This document shows, piece by piece, positions 24,562-31,182 of a stretch of 31,182 nt of DNA. The notes below the pieces were generated by a model. The model ran no database searches. It worked only from the letters and a program-made list of their open reading frames with translations, and was not told the DNA's origin. The stretch comes from Bacillota bacterium (GTDB lineage: Bacteria; Bacillota_I; Bacilli_A; RF39; UBA660), in assembly GCA_023391185.1 (NCBI GenBank), contig JAEWBI010000041.1, positions 1 through 31,182 of the forward strand. The letters run 5' to 3'. Made by a program: the position numbers and the translations under genes. How positions within the stretch are numbered: position 1 is the first letter of the stretch; each line of letters opens with the position of its first letter.

Positions 24562-24929
24562 GTACGCACATTTTTGAAATATACTACCAAAAAAGATACT
24601 ATAAAGATGATTTGTACGGAAAACTGTCATAGTATTGAAAACTATCCTGTTAATGCTACATTAAATTTAATAAAGGAAAATATAAATCACTAATATTATG
24701 GCAGTTAGAAAAAAGATTATTAAAATCATTTAAATTAGCAAAAATTAATAAATAATAATATCTACCATGTTATTTAACAAAAATTGGAATACAATTGTTC
24801 ATATTTTGACAATAGCATTTGTCATTCAAACACATATATCAATTTAACATCGGTTAAATGTTATATAACTTTTATATAATATGTATTTTTTTAAATAAAT
24901 ACTTATATCTCTTTATCTCAACTGATAAA
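24562..24929. other. Intergenic stretch between the copA promoter and operator C, no firm gene
   Basis: This 370-base stretch lies between the copA promoter and a regulated promoter. On the plus strand a stop-to-stop frame (24557-24693) could be a decayed gene fragment, with an internal ATG at 24607. On the minus strand a 21-codon frame with four cysteines lies at 24770-24835, without a convincing ribosome site. The rest is very AT-rich with no recognised RNA or repeat. Confidence 0.4.
24770..24835 (-). CDS. Possible 21-residue Cys-rich peptide downstream of operator C
   Basis: The frame starts MCLNDKCYCQNMNNC and ends in a short hydrophobic tail, with four cysteines in 15 residues. It lies about 95 bases downstream of the operator C promoter, in the right direction. 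There is no clear Shine-Dalgarno sequence. A metallothionein-like peptide induced by copper is conceivable, but a chance frame is as likely. Confidence 0.25.
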   Translation of the reverse strand: MCLNDKCYCQNMNNCIPIFVK

Positions 24930-24963
24930 AGCATACTTGAAGTATATGAAGATTGAATGGAGA
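24930..24963 (-). promoter_or_regulatory. Operator C with promoter, no obvious gene directly downstream
   Basis: On the minus strand TCTCCATTCAATCTTCATAT, then TATGCT 11 bases after TCTTCA (-10 at 24930-24935). It differs from operators A and B at two operator positions and has a poorer -10. It begins right at the end of the copB terminator. The transcript would run about 450 bases to copA, so it may be a second, long-leader copA promoter or drive a small RNA or peptide. Confidence 0.6.
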
Positions 24964-25000
24964 AAAAAAAGTTATATCCTAAAAATGGTTATAACTTTTT
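24963..25000 (-). terminator. Terminator of copB
   Basis: On the minus strand AAAAAGTTATAACC, loop ATTTTTA, GGATATAACTT, then a run of T. One bulged base interrupts the stem. It lies 27 bases after the copB stop. Confidence 0.75.
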
Positions 25001-25026
25001 ATAGAATTAAATTATTTTATAGTTTA

Positions 25027-27096
25027 CTATTTTTTTAACAATTGGGCATTAATAGAAACAATTATTGTACTTAAGGACATTAAAACCGCTCCCAGAGCAG
25101 GACTTAATACAATACCAAAATTGTATAATATACCAGCTGCTAATGGTATGGCTATAATATTATAGCCCGTACCAAACCAAATATTTTGGATCATCTTCTT
25201 ATATGTTTTACGTGATAATTCGATAATAGAAAGGACATCACTAGGATTGCTTTTTACTAAAATAACATCAGCTGTTTCAATTGCTACATCTGTTCCAGCT
25301 CCAACAGCTATTCCTAAATCCGCTAGCGCCAAGGAAGGAGCATCGTTAACACCATCACCTGTCATAGCAACTTTAAAACCTTTTGCTTTTACTTCTTTTA
25401 TTTTTTCTGCTTTTTGATGTGGTAAGACTTCAGCATATACATCATCAATTCCTAACTGATCACCAACCCAACGAGCAACTTGATAATTATCACCAGTTAA
25501 TAAAATTGACTTTATATTCGTTTTTTTTATATCTGCTATTGCTTCATAAGCATCTTTCTTTATAATGTCTGCTAGTCCAATCATTCCAGCAACCATATTA
25601 TTAATAATTACAAAAACAGTAGTCTTCCCTTCTTTGACTAATTTATCATAAGCCTCATTAGGGTAAGCAAAGTTATTGTTCTTAACATATGCAGGACTAG
25701 TTATTAAAACTTCTTTACCTTTTATAATTCCTTTTATTCCTACACCCGTTATTGAACTGAAATTATCCGGGATAGTAATTTTGATGTTTCTCTTTTGGGC
25801 TTCATTTACTATACCTTTTGCAATTGGATGCTGTGATTGATTCTCTAAAGAAGCAGCTATAGATAAAAGATTCTCCTCATTATCAAAATTTTCTAGCACA
25901 ATATCAGTTATACCAAATTTTCCTTCTGTTAAAGTGCCTGTTTTGTCAAAAATAATAGCATTTATTCTATATGCCTGTTCAAAGTTGGTACGATTTTTAA
26001 TAAGTAATCCACTAGTAGCAGATATTGCGGTTGATTTTGCTATTACAAGCGGTATTGCCAAACCTAGTGCATGAGGACAAGCAATAACCATTACAGTTAC
26101 CATTCGTTCTACAGCAAAAGGTATATCCTTACCAATTATTAACCATATTATTAGTGTTATTGAACCAGAAAATAAGGCAACATAAAATAACCATTTTGCT
26201 ACTCTATTAGATAAATCTTGAAGTTTAGATTTATTTTCTTGTGCTTCTTTTACTAATTTGATAACTTGTGACAAATAGGTTTCATCGCCCATTTTTTCAA
26301 CTAGAATAGTTAATGAACCTTCACCGTTAATTGACCCACCAATAACCTTATCGTTTTCTTTTTTTTCAATAGGAACTGATTCTCCAGTTAGCATAGATTC
26401 ATTTACTGAAGAAGTTCCTTTAATGACTACAGCATCAACAGGGATTTTTTCACCAGGTTTAACTAATACTTTATCACCTTTTTTTAATTTTGAAATTTCT
26501 ACATCAATTGTTTCATCTTTATTGTTAATTAAATGGGCTACTGATGGTAGTAATTTCACTAGTTCTTTTAATGCACGTGAAGCCCCCATGACTGATTTCA
26601 TTTCTATCCAGTGTCCTAAAAGCATTATATCTAATAGGGTAGCTAATTCCCAAAACAAATCATTACCTTCCAAAAAGAAAACAGTAAAAGAACTATAAAT
26701 ATATGCAACACTTGTAGCTAAAGCTATAAGTGTCATCATCGCAGGTCCTTTTTCTTTAATTTCTTTTATTGCTCCAGTAAGGAAGGGTTTACTTCCATAA
26801 ACAAATAAAATTGTGCTAAATATAAACAATATATATAAATCGTTACTAAAACGCCAATCAACACCAATAAACATTTGAATCATTGGCGATAAAATTAAAA
26901 TAGGTATTGTTAAAATTAAAGATATAAAAAATCTCTTCCTAAAATCATTTATCATCATTGCATGATGATTGTGATTTGCTTCAGAATGCTGAGATTGATG
27001 TTTTTGTTGGAAATGATGATTTTCATGATTATGCATTTTATTGTTACTTTGCATACTTACCATATCGTTATGATTCATATGATTATGTTCATTCAT
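25027..27096 (-). CDS. copB: CPH-type copper/silver P1B ATPase, CopB-like
   Basis: The 689-residue pump belongs to the P1B-3-like group: the transport motif is C340-P-H342 in VIACPHALGLAIP instead of CPC, TGES at 237-240, phosphorylation site DKTGT (D384), SQHPIA and GDGVNDAP. The first 47 residues contain 12 His and several Met instead of HMA domains, a flexible metal-binding tail typical of CopB. It exports copper or silver, complementing CopA. GGAGG precedes the ATG. Upstream a TTGACA (27172-27177, minus strand) stands about 20 bp before a TATAT-type -10, an unusually wide spacing. It has its own terminator. Confidence 0.95.
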   Translation of the reverse strand: MNEHNHMNHNDMVSMQSNNKMHNHENHHFQQKHQSQHSEANHNHHAMMINDFRKRFFISLILTIPILILSPMIQMFIGVDWRFSNDLYILFIFSTILFVYGSKPFLTGAIKEIKEKGPAMMTLIALATSVAYIYSSFTVFFLEGNDLFWELATLLDIMLLGHWIEMKSVMGASRALKELVKLLPSVAHLINNKDETIDVEISKLKKGDKVLVKPGEKIPVDAVVIKGTSSVNESMLTGESVPIEKKENDKVIGGSINGEGSLTILVEKMGDETYLSQVIKLVKEAQENKSKLQDLSNRVAKWLFYVALFSGSITLIIWLIIGKDIPFAVERMVTVMVIACPHALGLAIPLVIAKSTAISATSGLLIKNRTNFEQAYRINAIIFDKTGTLTEGKFGITDIVLENFDNEENLLSIAASLENQSQHPIAKGIVNEAQKRNIKITIPDNFSSITGVGIKGIIKGKEVLITSPAYVKNNNFAYPNEAYDKLVKEGKTTVFVIINNMVAGMIGLADIIKKDAYEAIADIKKTNIKSILLTGDNYQVARWVGDQLGIDDVYAEVLPHQKAEKIKEVKAKGFKVAMTGDGVNDAPSLALADLGIAVGAGTDVAIETADVILVKSNPSDVLSIIELSRKTYKKMIQNIWFGTGYNIIAIPLAAGILYNFGIVLSPALGAVLMSLSTIIVSINAQLLKK

Positions 27097-27268
27097 AATA
27101 TATCCTCCACTATAACTACTTTAAACTATTTATCAATTATATACTATATAACCATAACTAACTTTTTTTGCTGTCAATTACATATTAATAATTAAAACTA
27201 TTTTATGAATAAAATGATTAAATTTGATTACTTGGTTAGTAAGTTATCTTATATAATCTCTTTAACAA

Positions 27269-27394
27269 TTATTTTTTTATATATTTAATAAGTGCAATTA
27301 TTCCTAAAACTATTAAAATTAAAATTCCTATCATCATTAGCCAACCAAAACCATATCCCATCATTCCATAGTTATTACCATTAAAGTACATCAT
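27269..27394 (-). CDS. 41-residue Met/Gly-rich membrane peptide
   Basis: A short gene starts MMYFNGNNYGMMGYGFGWL and continues as one hydrophobic helix (about 17-36) ending KYIKK. GGAGGTG lies five bases before the ATG. Similar Met/Gly/Tyr/Trp-rich single-helix peptides, often related to SHOCT-containing proteins, accompany heavy-metal genes in Bacillota. The Met residues on the outer side could bind Cu(I). It lies between the Cys-rich CotD-like gene and copB in the same direction. Confidence 0.75.
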   Translation of the reverse strand: MMYFNGNNYGMMGYGFGWLMMIGILILIVLGIIALIKYIKK

Positions 27395-27560
27395 ATGTAC
27401 ACCTCCTATCATGTTTTATTATAACTTAATTCTAACATGAAAATCTTTAGATTACTATATTTATTATTAAAAATTTATAAAATTAAAATTATATAATTTC
27501 ACTTATATTGTTTACACTATTGTTTAATTTTAATCAAAAAGTAATGTATTTTAACTAAAT

Positions 27561-27589
27561 AAAAAAACAGATAAATATTTATCTGTTTG
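27561..27589 (-). terminator. Terminator of the CotD-like gene
   Basis: On the minus strand AAACAGATAA, ATA loop, TTATCTGTTT, then seven T. It overlaps the stop codon and is duplicated at 15742-15768. Confidence 0.85.
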
Positions 27590-27629
27590 CAAAATTATTA
27601 CATCTATTACATTCGTTGTTTATAACTTG
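27563..27629. repeat. Right copy of the 67-bp direct repeat flanking the copper island
   Basis: Identical to 15741-15807 at 65 of 67 positions and in the same orientation. This copy is inside the intact CotD-like gene and its terminator. Confidence 0.95.
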
Positions 27630-27917
27630 ACACTCTTCTGAACAACTAAATTCAGGTGCATATGTGTGATTATAAATATGCTTATTAATTACATGTGTAT
27701 GAACTGGTATTACGTGTTGAATTTCATGATAGAATTCTTTTTCTACACAGTTTGTAACGCAAGGATCATAAAGCACTTTAGGGTCACAACACACTTTTTG
27801 CTCACAACACATATTTTGTCTTGGCTCGCAGCACATATTTGGTCTTGGTTCACAACCCATATTCATTCTAGGTTCACAACACATATTCATTCTTGGTTGG
27901 CAACATTTGTTAAACAT
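27579..27917 (-). CDS. Cys-rich repeat protein with CotD-like His-rich C-terminal region
   Basis: The 112-residue protein has five to six tandem octads at the N-terminus (CCQPRMNM, CCEPRMNM, GCEPRPNM, CCEPRQNM, then CCEQKV and CCDPKV), giving a dense array of paired cysteines. The middle carries HVIPVHTHVINKHIYNHTY, resembling the His-rich core of the inner spore coat protein CotD family. The C-terminus has CSEEC, ECNRC and an Asn-rich end. AAGGGGG precedes the ATG. It may be a coat protein, a metal-binding protein, or both. Its place beside copper pumps makes metal sequestration plausible, but nothing proves sporulation here. A decayed copy lies 11.8 kb away. Confidence 0.75.
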   Translation of the reverse strand: MFNKCCQPRMNMCCEPRMNMGCEPRPNMCCEPRQNMCCEQKVCCDPKVLYDPCVTNCVEKEFYHEIQHVIPVHTHVINKHIYNHTYAPEFSCSEECQVINNECNRCNNFANR

Positions 27918-27976
27918 CTTATATCCCCCTTACCTACTTTATATTATGAAAAGGGGAAATGCTGGTGTATGTAATA

Positions 27977-27993
27977 TGCCTTATTATAAGGCA
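27977..27993. repeat. Perfect inverted repeat between the CotD-like gene and the two-domain gene
   Basis: TGCCTTATAATAAGGCA, 7-bp arms around TAA. No T-run follows on either strand, so it is a poor terminator for the gene ending at 28001. On the minus strand its centre is a perfect TATAAT, so it may be an operator over a promoter of the CotD-like gene. Confidence 0.5.
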
Positions 27994-28000
27994 AAATAAC

Positions 28001-29497
28001 TTATATTAAGCGTCTAATTTGCTCAATTATTTCTTCTGGTATATTTACTATATTAGCATTTGAGTCTTTTAAACTAATAACTATAAAATCATTATCTTTA
28101 AGATTTTTAAATATATTTTCATTTTTATTTTTATCAAAGGCAGTATCATATATTTTGTCTAATTTTAAATAAGTACTATGATCAATAACTTCTACTTCTT
28201 TATCATAATATAGACACTCTAAAATACTTGATAATACTGTTACTAGGTCTTTTGGACTAATATTTGCTTTTATATTTCTAACTTCAACTAATTTATTTTT
28301 CAAATAATTAATCCATAGGTATTTGTCTCCTACCTGGTTTTGATATTTTAAATATTCTTCATAGTCCCAAATAAATTTAAACTGTTTATACATATTCTCA
28401 TCAAAGTATTTTCTATTTTCACTTACAAAAGTAGTTACTCTTTTATGAGCAATATTCAAATCTGTTACATCAAACTTATTAAAGTTTAAATGGATTCCAC
28501 ATTTCTTTTCTTTTGATATTTCAATAGCACCATTAGAGAAAGCAATTATTTCTAAAAGTGAAGTATATATTCTATTGATATCTTCAATTTTCATTGGATC
28601 TAATACTATTTCAAAAGAGTAATCTCCTAAAATAGTTCCATCTTTAACAAAATAACCATTGTCACCAATTAACTCTTTTACTTTCAAAAGCATTTTTCTT
28701 ATAAAAGAGTAACTATTTCTGTCAAAATTTACTGATACTTCTATTTCTAATCCAATTTGGTTATATTCAATAATACCTAGTTCTCTCTTGTAGCCATATG
28801 ATGGTTTAATTTCTAAAATATCATCATATTTTTCTTCATAATTTATATCTTGCATTTTATTCCTTCTTTCTAAATAACGAATAGTATCCAAAAGAGAATT
28901 TATAAGTCTAGCATGTTTTTGCATATTATTTCTTAGTTTGCGATATTGACTACTAATCTCAAACTGAAGAGTTTGTATACCTGTTTCAGTATTTATTACT
29001 TTACTAACAGTATCTTTGCTACTTTTAAATCTCTTATCTATTCTTGTTTTTTTTATTTTATTTTTATGTAGTATTCCAATTACACTATTTACAAGTTCTT
29101 TATCACCATTTACATTTTTATAGTAATTAGTGCCTATTTCTATGTCAAAAGTTCTTACAGCCTTTGAACCATGTATATCTATTAAATATTCTATATTATT
29201 TTCCTTAATATACTGTATGAGTTCTCTTTGATAAATGTTATTTAAGTTATAATTAGGATCAAACTTTATTTCCTTATTAATATAAATAACATGAACCTGG
29301 GAGAGTTCCTTAAGAAGTTTTACTATTGTTAAAGTCCCAGCATCTTTGGGTTTTCTTTTTCCAGAACGTACATGACTATAAGTATGTGGGGCCGAGACCA
29401 TTACATTTGAATTTCCTGGAATAATAGAATAATAATCTTTTATTACTTTATCAGGATTATTGTCACAATTAAGTAAATGTCTACTTGCTTTTTCCAT
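28001..29497 (-). CDS. Two-domain protein: N-formylglutamate-amidohydrolase-like plus amidoligase-like
   Basis: The 498-residue soluble protein has two parts. Residues about 25-210 resemble zinc-dependent N-formylglutamate amidohydrolase/M14-like enzymes: MVSAPHTYSHVRSGKRKP (H38 as candidate zinc ligand), LIDIHGSK (107-112) and LQFEIS for a candidate catalytic Glu. Residues about 245-420 resemble the putative amidoligase family (COOH-NH2 ligase fold): GLEIEV (249-254), DGT (286-288), SFEIVLDP and CGIHLNF (333-339). Together they could cleave and form amide bonds on a peptide or amino-acid derivative; the substrate is unknown. AGGAGGT precedes the ATG. A promoter and terminator-like hairpin lie upstream. 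Confidence 0.7.
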   Translation of the reverse strand: MEKASRHLLNCDNNPDKVIKDYYSIIPGNSNVMVSAPHTYSHVRSGKRKPKDAGTLTIVKLLKELSQVHVIYINKEIKFDPNYNLNNIYQRELIQYIKENNIEYLIDIHGSKAVRTFDIEIGTNYYKNVNGDKELVNSVIGILHKNKIKKTRIDKRFKSSKDTVSKVINTETGIQTLQFEISSQYRKLRNNMQKHARLINSLLDTIRYLERRNKMQDINYEEKYDDILEIKPSYGYKRELGIIEYNQIGLEIEVSVNFDRNSYSFIRKMLLKVKELIGDNGYFVKDGTILGDYSFEIVLDPMKIEDINRIYTSLLEIIAFSNGAIEISKEKKCGIHLNFNKFDVTDLNIAHKRVTTFVSENRKYFDENMYKQFKFIWDYEEYLKYQNQVGDKYLWINYLKNKLVEVRNIKANISPKDLVTVLSSILECLYYDKEVEVIDHSTYLKLDKIYDTAFDKNKNENIFKNLKDNDFIVISLKDSNANIVNIPEEIIEQIRRLI

Positions 29498-29521
29498 ATT
29501 CTATTACCTCCTATTTCAAAC

Positions 29522-29552
29522 AAAAAAACAATCACATTACCAAGGATTGTTC
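29522..29552 (-). terminator. Terminator-like hairpin in the leader of the two-domain gene (attenuator candidate)
   Basis: On the minus strand AACAATC, an 11-base loop region, GATTGTT, then seven T, ending ten bases before the ribosome site AGGAGGT. It stands between a good promoter and the start codon with no gene in between. Confidence 0.65.
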
Positions 29553-29601
29553 TACTTATATTCTACTATATATTATACATAATTAATAATTAGTAATCAA
29601 T

Positions 29602-29629
29602 ATTATATATGTTTTTTTAAAATACGCAA
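29602..29629 (-). promoter_or_regulatory. Promoter of the two-domain gene
   Basis: On the minus strand -35 TTGCGT, a 16-base spacer and a perfect -10 TATAAT. Transcription would start near 29595, leaving a leader of about 100 bases with a terminator-like hairpin. Confidence 0.65.
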
Positions 29630-29649
29630 GAGTTTTTTTATTTTTTTTG

Positions 29650-29676
29650 AAAATAAAACTTCTCTACTGAGAAGTT
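29650..29676 (-). terminator. Terminator of the ffh - DUF2207-like transcript
   Basis: On the minus strand AACTTCTC, loop AGTA, GAGAAGTT, then TTATTTT. An 8-bp perfect stem overlapping the stop codon of the membrane protein gene. Confidence 0.85.
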
Positions 29677-30682
29677 ACATTTTAAATATATCTACAAAAT
29701 CATTATATTCCTTATTTTTACTAGTGTTTTTCACTTTTAAACCATATGTATATACATAATCTATTTTCTTTATTTTTTCATCTAATATATCAATTTTTAA
29801 TTCATCTAATTGATTTATTATATCCTTTTGAAGTTTATTAAAGTAATGTGGTGTTGTTTTAATATAATATAGATTTGTAATAATAAGTAATGGATACATA
29901 AAAGCAAATACCCCCATTAACACATGAAAGATTATATAATCTACATCATTTAAATCTTTCCATATATTAAAAGATATGACTGCCATAATTATAGAAATAA
30001 TCACTGCTATAATATGTTTTTTTAAAGTATACTTTACTATAATGTGTTTTAAAGCATCTGTTATTAATAATGTAATAAAAGTAAAAGGTATTGATAATAA
30101 TAAAATCTGTGAAACACTAAAATTCATATCAAAGAAATATAATACCTGTACAGAGTATAAAAAAGTTAAAATAAGTGGTATTTCAAGGATAGAAATTTTA
30201 TCTATATTTCCACAAGTTTTACTTACTTCTTTTTTTAATTCAATTACAAAATTATTTAATACACTTTGATATCTCCAATCACTTGAAACTTTTTTTTCTA
30301 ATAAATCTAGAGATATAGTTTCTTTAGCATCATTCTTATACATAGTAGTATTAATATATGTTACTAAAATTTTTTCGAATTCTTTTAAAGATAGCTCATC
30401 AATTTTTAAGATATCATTCTTATTCCATTTAATGTAACTTATATCTTCTTTAGAATATAACTTGTAATAACCTCTATTAATTAAGTCTAATAAAGTTAAC
30501 CAAAAAAGTTTACTAGTATTACCACTATAATAGCAATAAAAAGATATTGCCGGATTAATATCATCTAAATTTATTTGATGGTTTTTCCTTTTTTTAGGAC
30601 TAATATTTTTATAATAATTTACTAAAAATATTATTAATAAATATAATAATATTAATCCAAGCGGAATTATACTATCAATCAT
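29675..30682 (-). CDS. DUF2207-like membrane protein
   Basis: The 335-residue protein has an N-terminal membrane helix (about 4-24), a cytoplasmic region whose start (INPAISFYCYYSGNTSKLFWLTLLDLINRGYYKL) matches the winged-helix-like segment that follows the first helices in DUF2207 proteins, then three or four membrane helices (about 168-262) and a charged cytoplasmic tail. The usual large extracellular N-terminal domain of DUF2207 is missing, so this is a short form. AAGGAGTTG precedes the ATG, eleven bases after the ffh stop, so it is co-transcribed with ffh. Function unknown; a link to membrane protein insertion is only suggested by this neighbour. Confidence 0.7.
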   Translation of the reverse strand: MIDSIIPLGLILLYLLIIFLVNYYKNISPKKRKNHQINLDDINPAISFYCYYSGNTSKLFWLTLLDLINRGYYKLYSKEDISYIKWNKNDILKIDELSLKEFEKILVTYINTTMYKNDAKETISLDLLEKKVSSDWRYQSVLNNFVIELKKEVSKTCGNIDKISILEIPLILTFLYSVQVLYFFDMNFSVSQILLLSIPFTFITLLITDALKHIIVKYTLKKHIIAVIISIIMAVISFNIWKDLNDVDYIIFHVLMGVFAFMYPLLIITNLYYIKTTPHYFNKLQKDIINQLDELKIDILDEKIKKIDYVYTYGLKVKNTSKNKEYNDFVDIFKM

Positions 30683-30693
30683 AATTCAACTCC

Positions 30694-31182
30694 TTAGAAT
30701 GGCATTTTTAAATTACCACTTTTTAATTGTTTCATCATTACTTTCATTTGTTCAAATTGTTTTAAAAGTCTATTAACTTCTTCAACACTTCTACCTGATC
30801 CTTTAGCTATTCTTTGTTTTCTTGTAGCTTTTAAACATTCAGGATGTTTTCTTTCATAAGGTGTCATTGAAAGGATTATAGCTTCAACATGAGCCATATC
30901 TTTAGGGTCAACTTTGACATCATTAAGCCCCATTTTTTTAGCACCTGGTAACATCTTAATTAAATTTTCAAGAGGTCCAAGTTTCTTTATTTGTTTTATA
31001 TTAGTTAAGAAATCTTCTAAATCAAATTTGCCACTTTGCATTTTTTTAGCAGCTTCCATGGCTTCATCTTGGTCTATTACTGATTCGGCTTTTTCAATCA
31101 TACTCATAAGATCGCCCATACCAAGAATACGAGTAGCCATTCTATCAGGATAAAACTCTTCAAGACCATCCATTTTTTCACT
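30694..31182 (-). CDS. ffh: Signal recognition particle protein Ffh, C-terminal part (cut by window edge)
   Basis: The reading frame runs off the right edge of the window. The visible 162 residues are the end of the G domain (EKMDGLEEFYPDRMATRILGMGD) and the methionine-rich M domain with KIKKLGP-type linker, MLPGAKK, MTPYERKHP and KQRIAKGSGRSVEEVNRLLKQF, where SGRS contacts 4.5S RNA. Ffh binds signal sequences of nascent membrane proteins and delivers ribosomes to FtsY. The protein ends in a Met-rich segment (MKVMMKQLKSGNLKMPF). An internal ATG at 31173 is not the start: upstream codons continue the Ffh sequence. Confidence 0.97.
   Translation of the reverse strand, partial: SEKMDGLEEFYPDRMATRILGMGDLMSMIEKAESVIDQDEAMEAAKKMQSGKFDLEDFLTNIKQIKKLGPLENLIKMLPGAKKMGLNDVKVDPKDMAHVEAIILSMTPYERKHPECLKATRKQRIAKGSGRSVEEVNRLLKQFEQMKVMMKQLKSGNLKMPF

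Noticed and set aside
26962..27195. Plus-strand open frame with many Met and Ile antisense to the His-rich start of copB
   Set aside because: It is the complement of His/Asn/Met codons (ATG and CAT are mirror codons), has no ribosome site and lies inside a well-supported gene.

Overview
The window is AT-rich (roughly 70% A+T by eye), densely coded and mostly on the minus strand. TGA is used as a normal stop (for example at 2835-2837), so this is not a code-4 mollicute. Strong purine-rich Shine-Dalgarno sites, extended -10 promoters, T-tailed hairpin terminators, prepilin-like surface proteins and VanY/DacA peptidoglycan carboxypeptidases point to a low-GC Bacillota, most likely an uncultured gut-type member of Bacilli (Erysipelotrichales/RF39-like). 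The species assignment is inference.

Region 1 (1-8130) is housekeeping. queA has its own promoter and is coupled to a truncated gene at the left edge. A long minus-strand operon runs priA, fmt, two membrane-protein genes, ruvA, an unknown gene, ruvB, an unknown gene, then a terminator. Region 2 (8170-11420) holds two prepilin-like proteins that share an N-terminus but carry different C-type-lectin-like C-terminal domains, separated by a small PQ-loop (SemiSWEET-like) gene. The 3' ends of both pilin genes look like possible variable regions of a diversity-generating retroelement, although no reverse transcriptase or template repeat is visible here. Region 3 (11570-15730) is cell wall related: two tandem VanY-type carboxypeptidases on the plus strand converge on dacA and a Nudix hydrolase gene on the minus strand.

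Region 4 (about 15740-27920) is a copper-handling island. It encodes a membrane-anchored cupredoxin, an HMA-SafE/DsbD-cupredoxin fusion, an anchored thioredoxin-like protein, an OmpR-family two-component system whose sensor has a Cys/Met/His cluster, CopZ, a tiny HWHC membrane protein, an unknown anchored protein, CopA (CPC type), CopB (CPH type, His-rich N-terminus), a tiny Met/Gly-rich membrane protein and a Cys-rich CotD-like protein. A decayed second copy of the CotD-like gene lies at the other end, so a 67-bp direct repeat (65/67 identical) brackets the island. Three promoters in the island share a direct-repeat operator, consensus TCTCCATATAATCTTCATAT, whose half-sites are 11 bp apart and which always sits 11 bp upstream of the -10 element. 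This is the geometry of an OmpR/PhoB-family activator, and the local response regulator is the obvious candidate.

Region 5 (28001-31182) holds a two-domain protein that joins an N-formylglutamate-amidohydrolase-like domain to an amidoligase-like domain, preceded by a leader with a terminator-like hairpin; a DUF2207-like membrane protein; and the 3' part of ffh. No rRNA, tRNA, CRISPR array or recognisable transposase was found.
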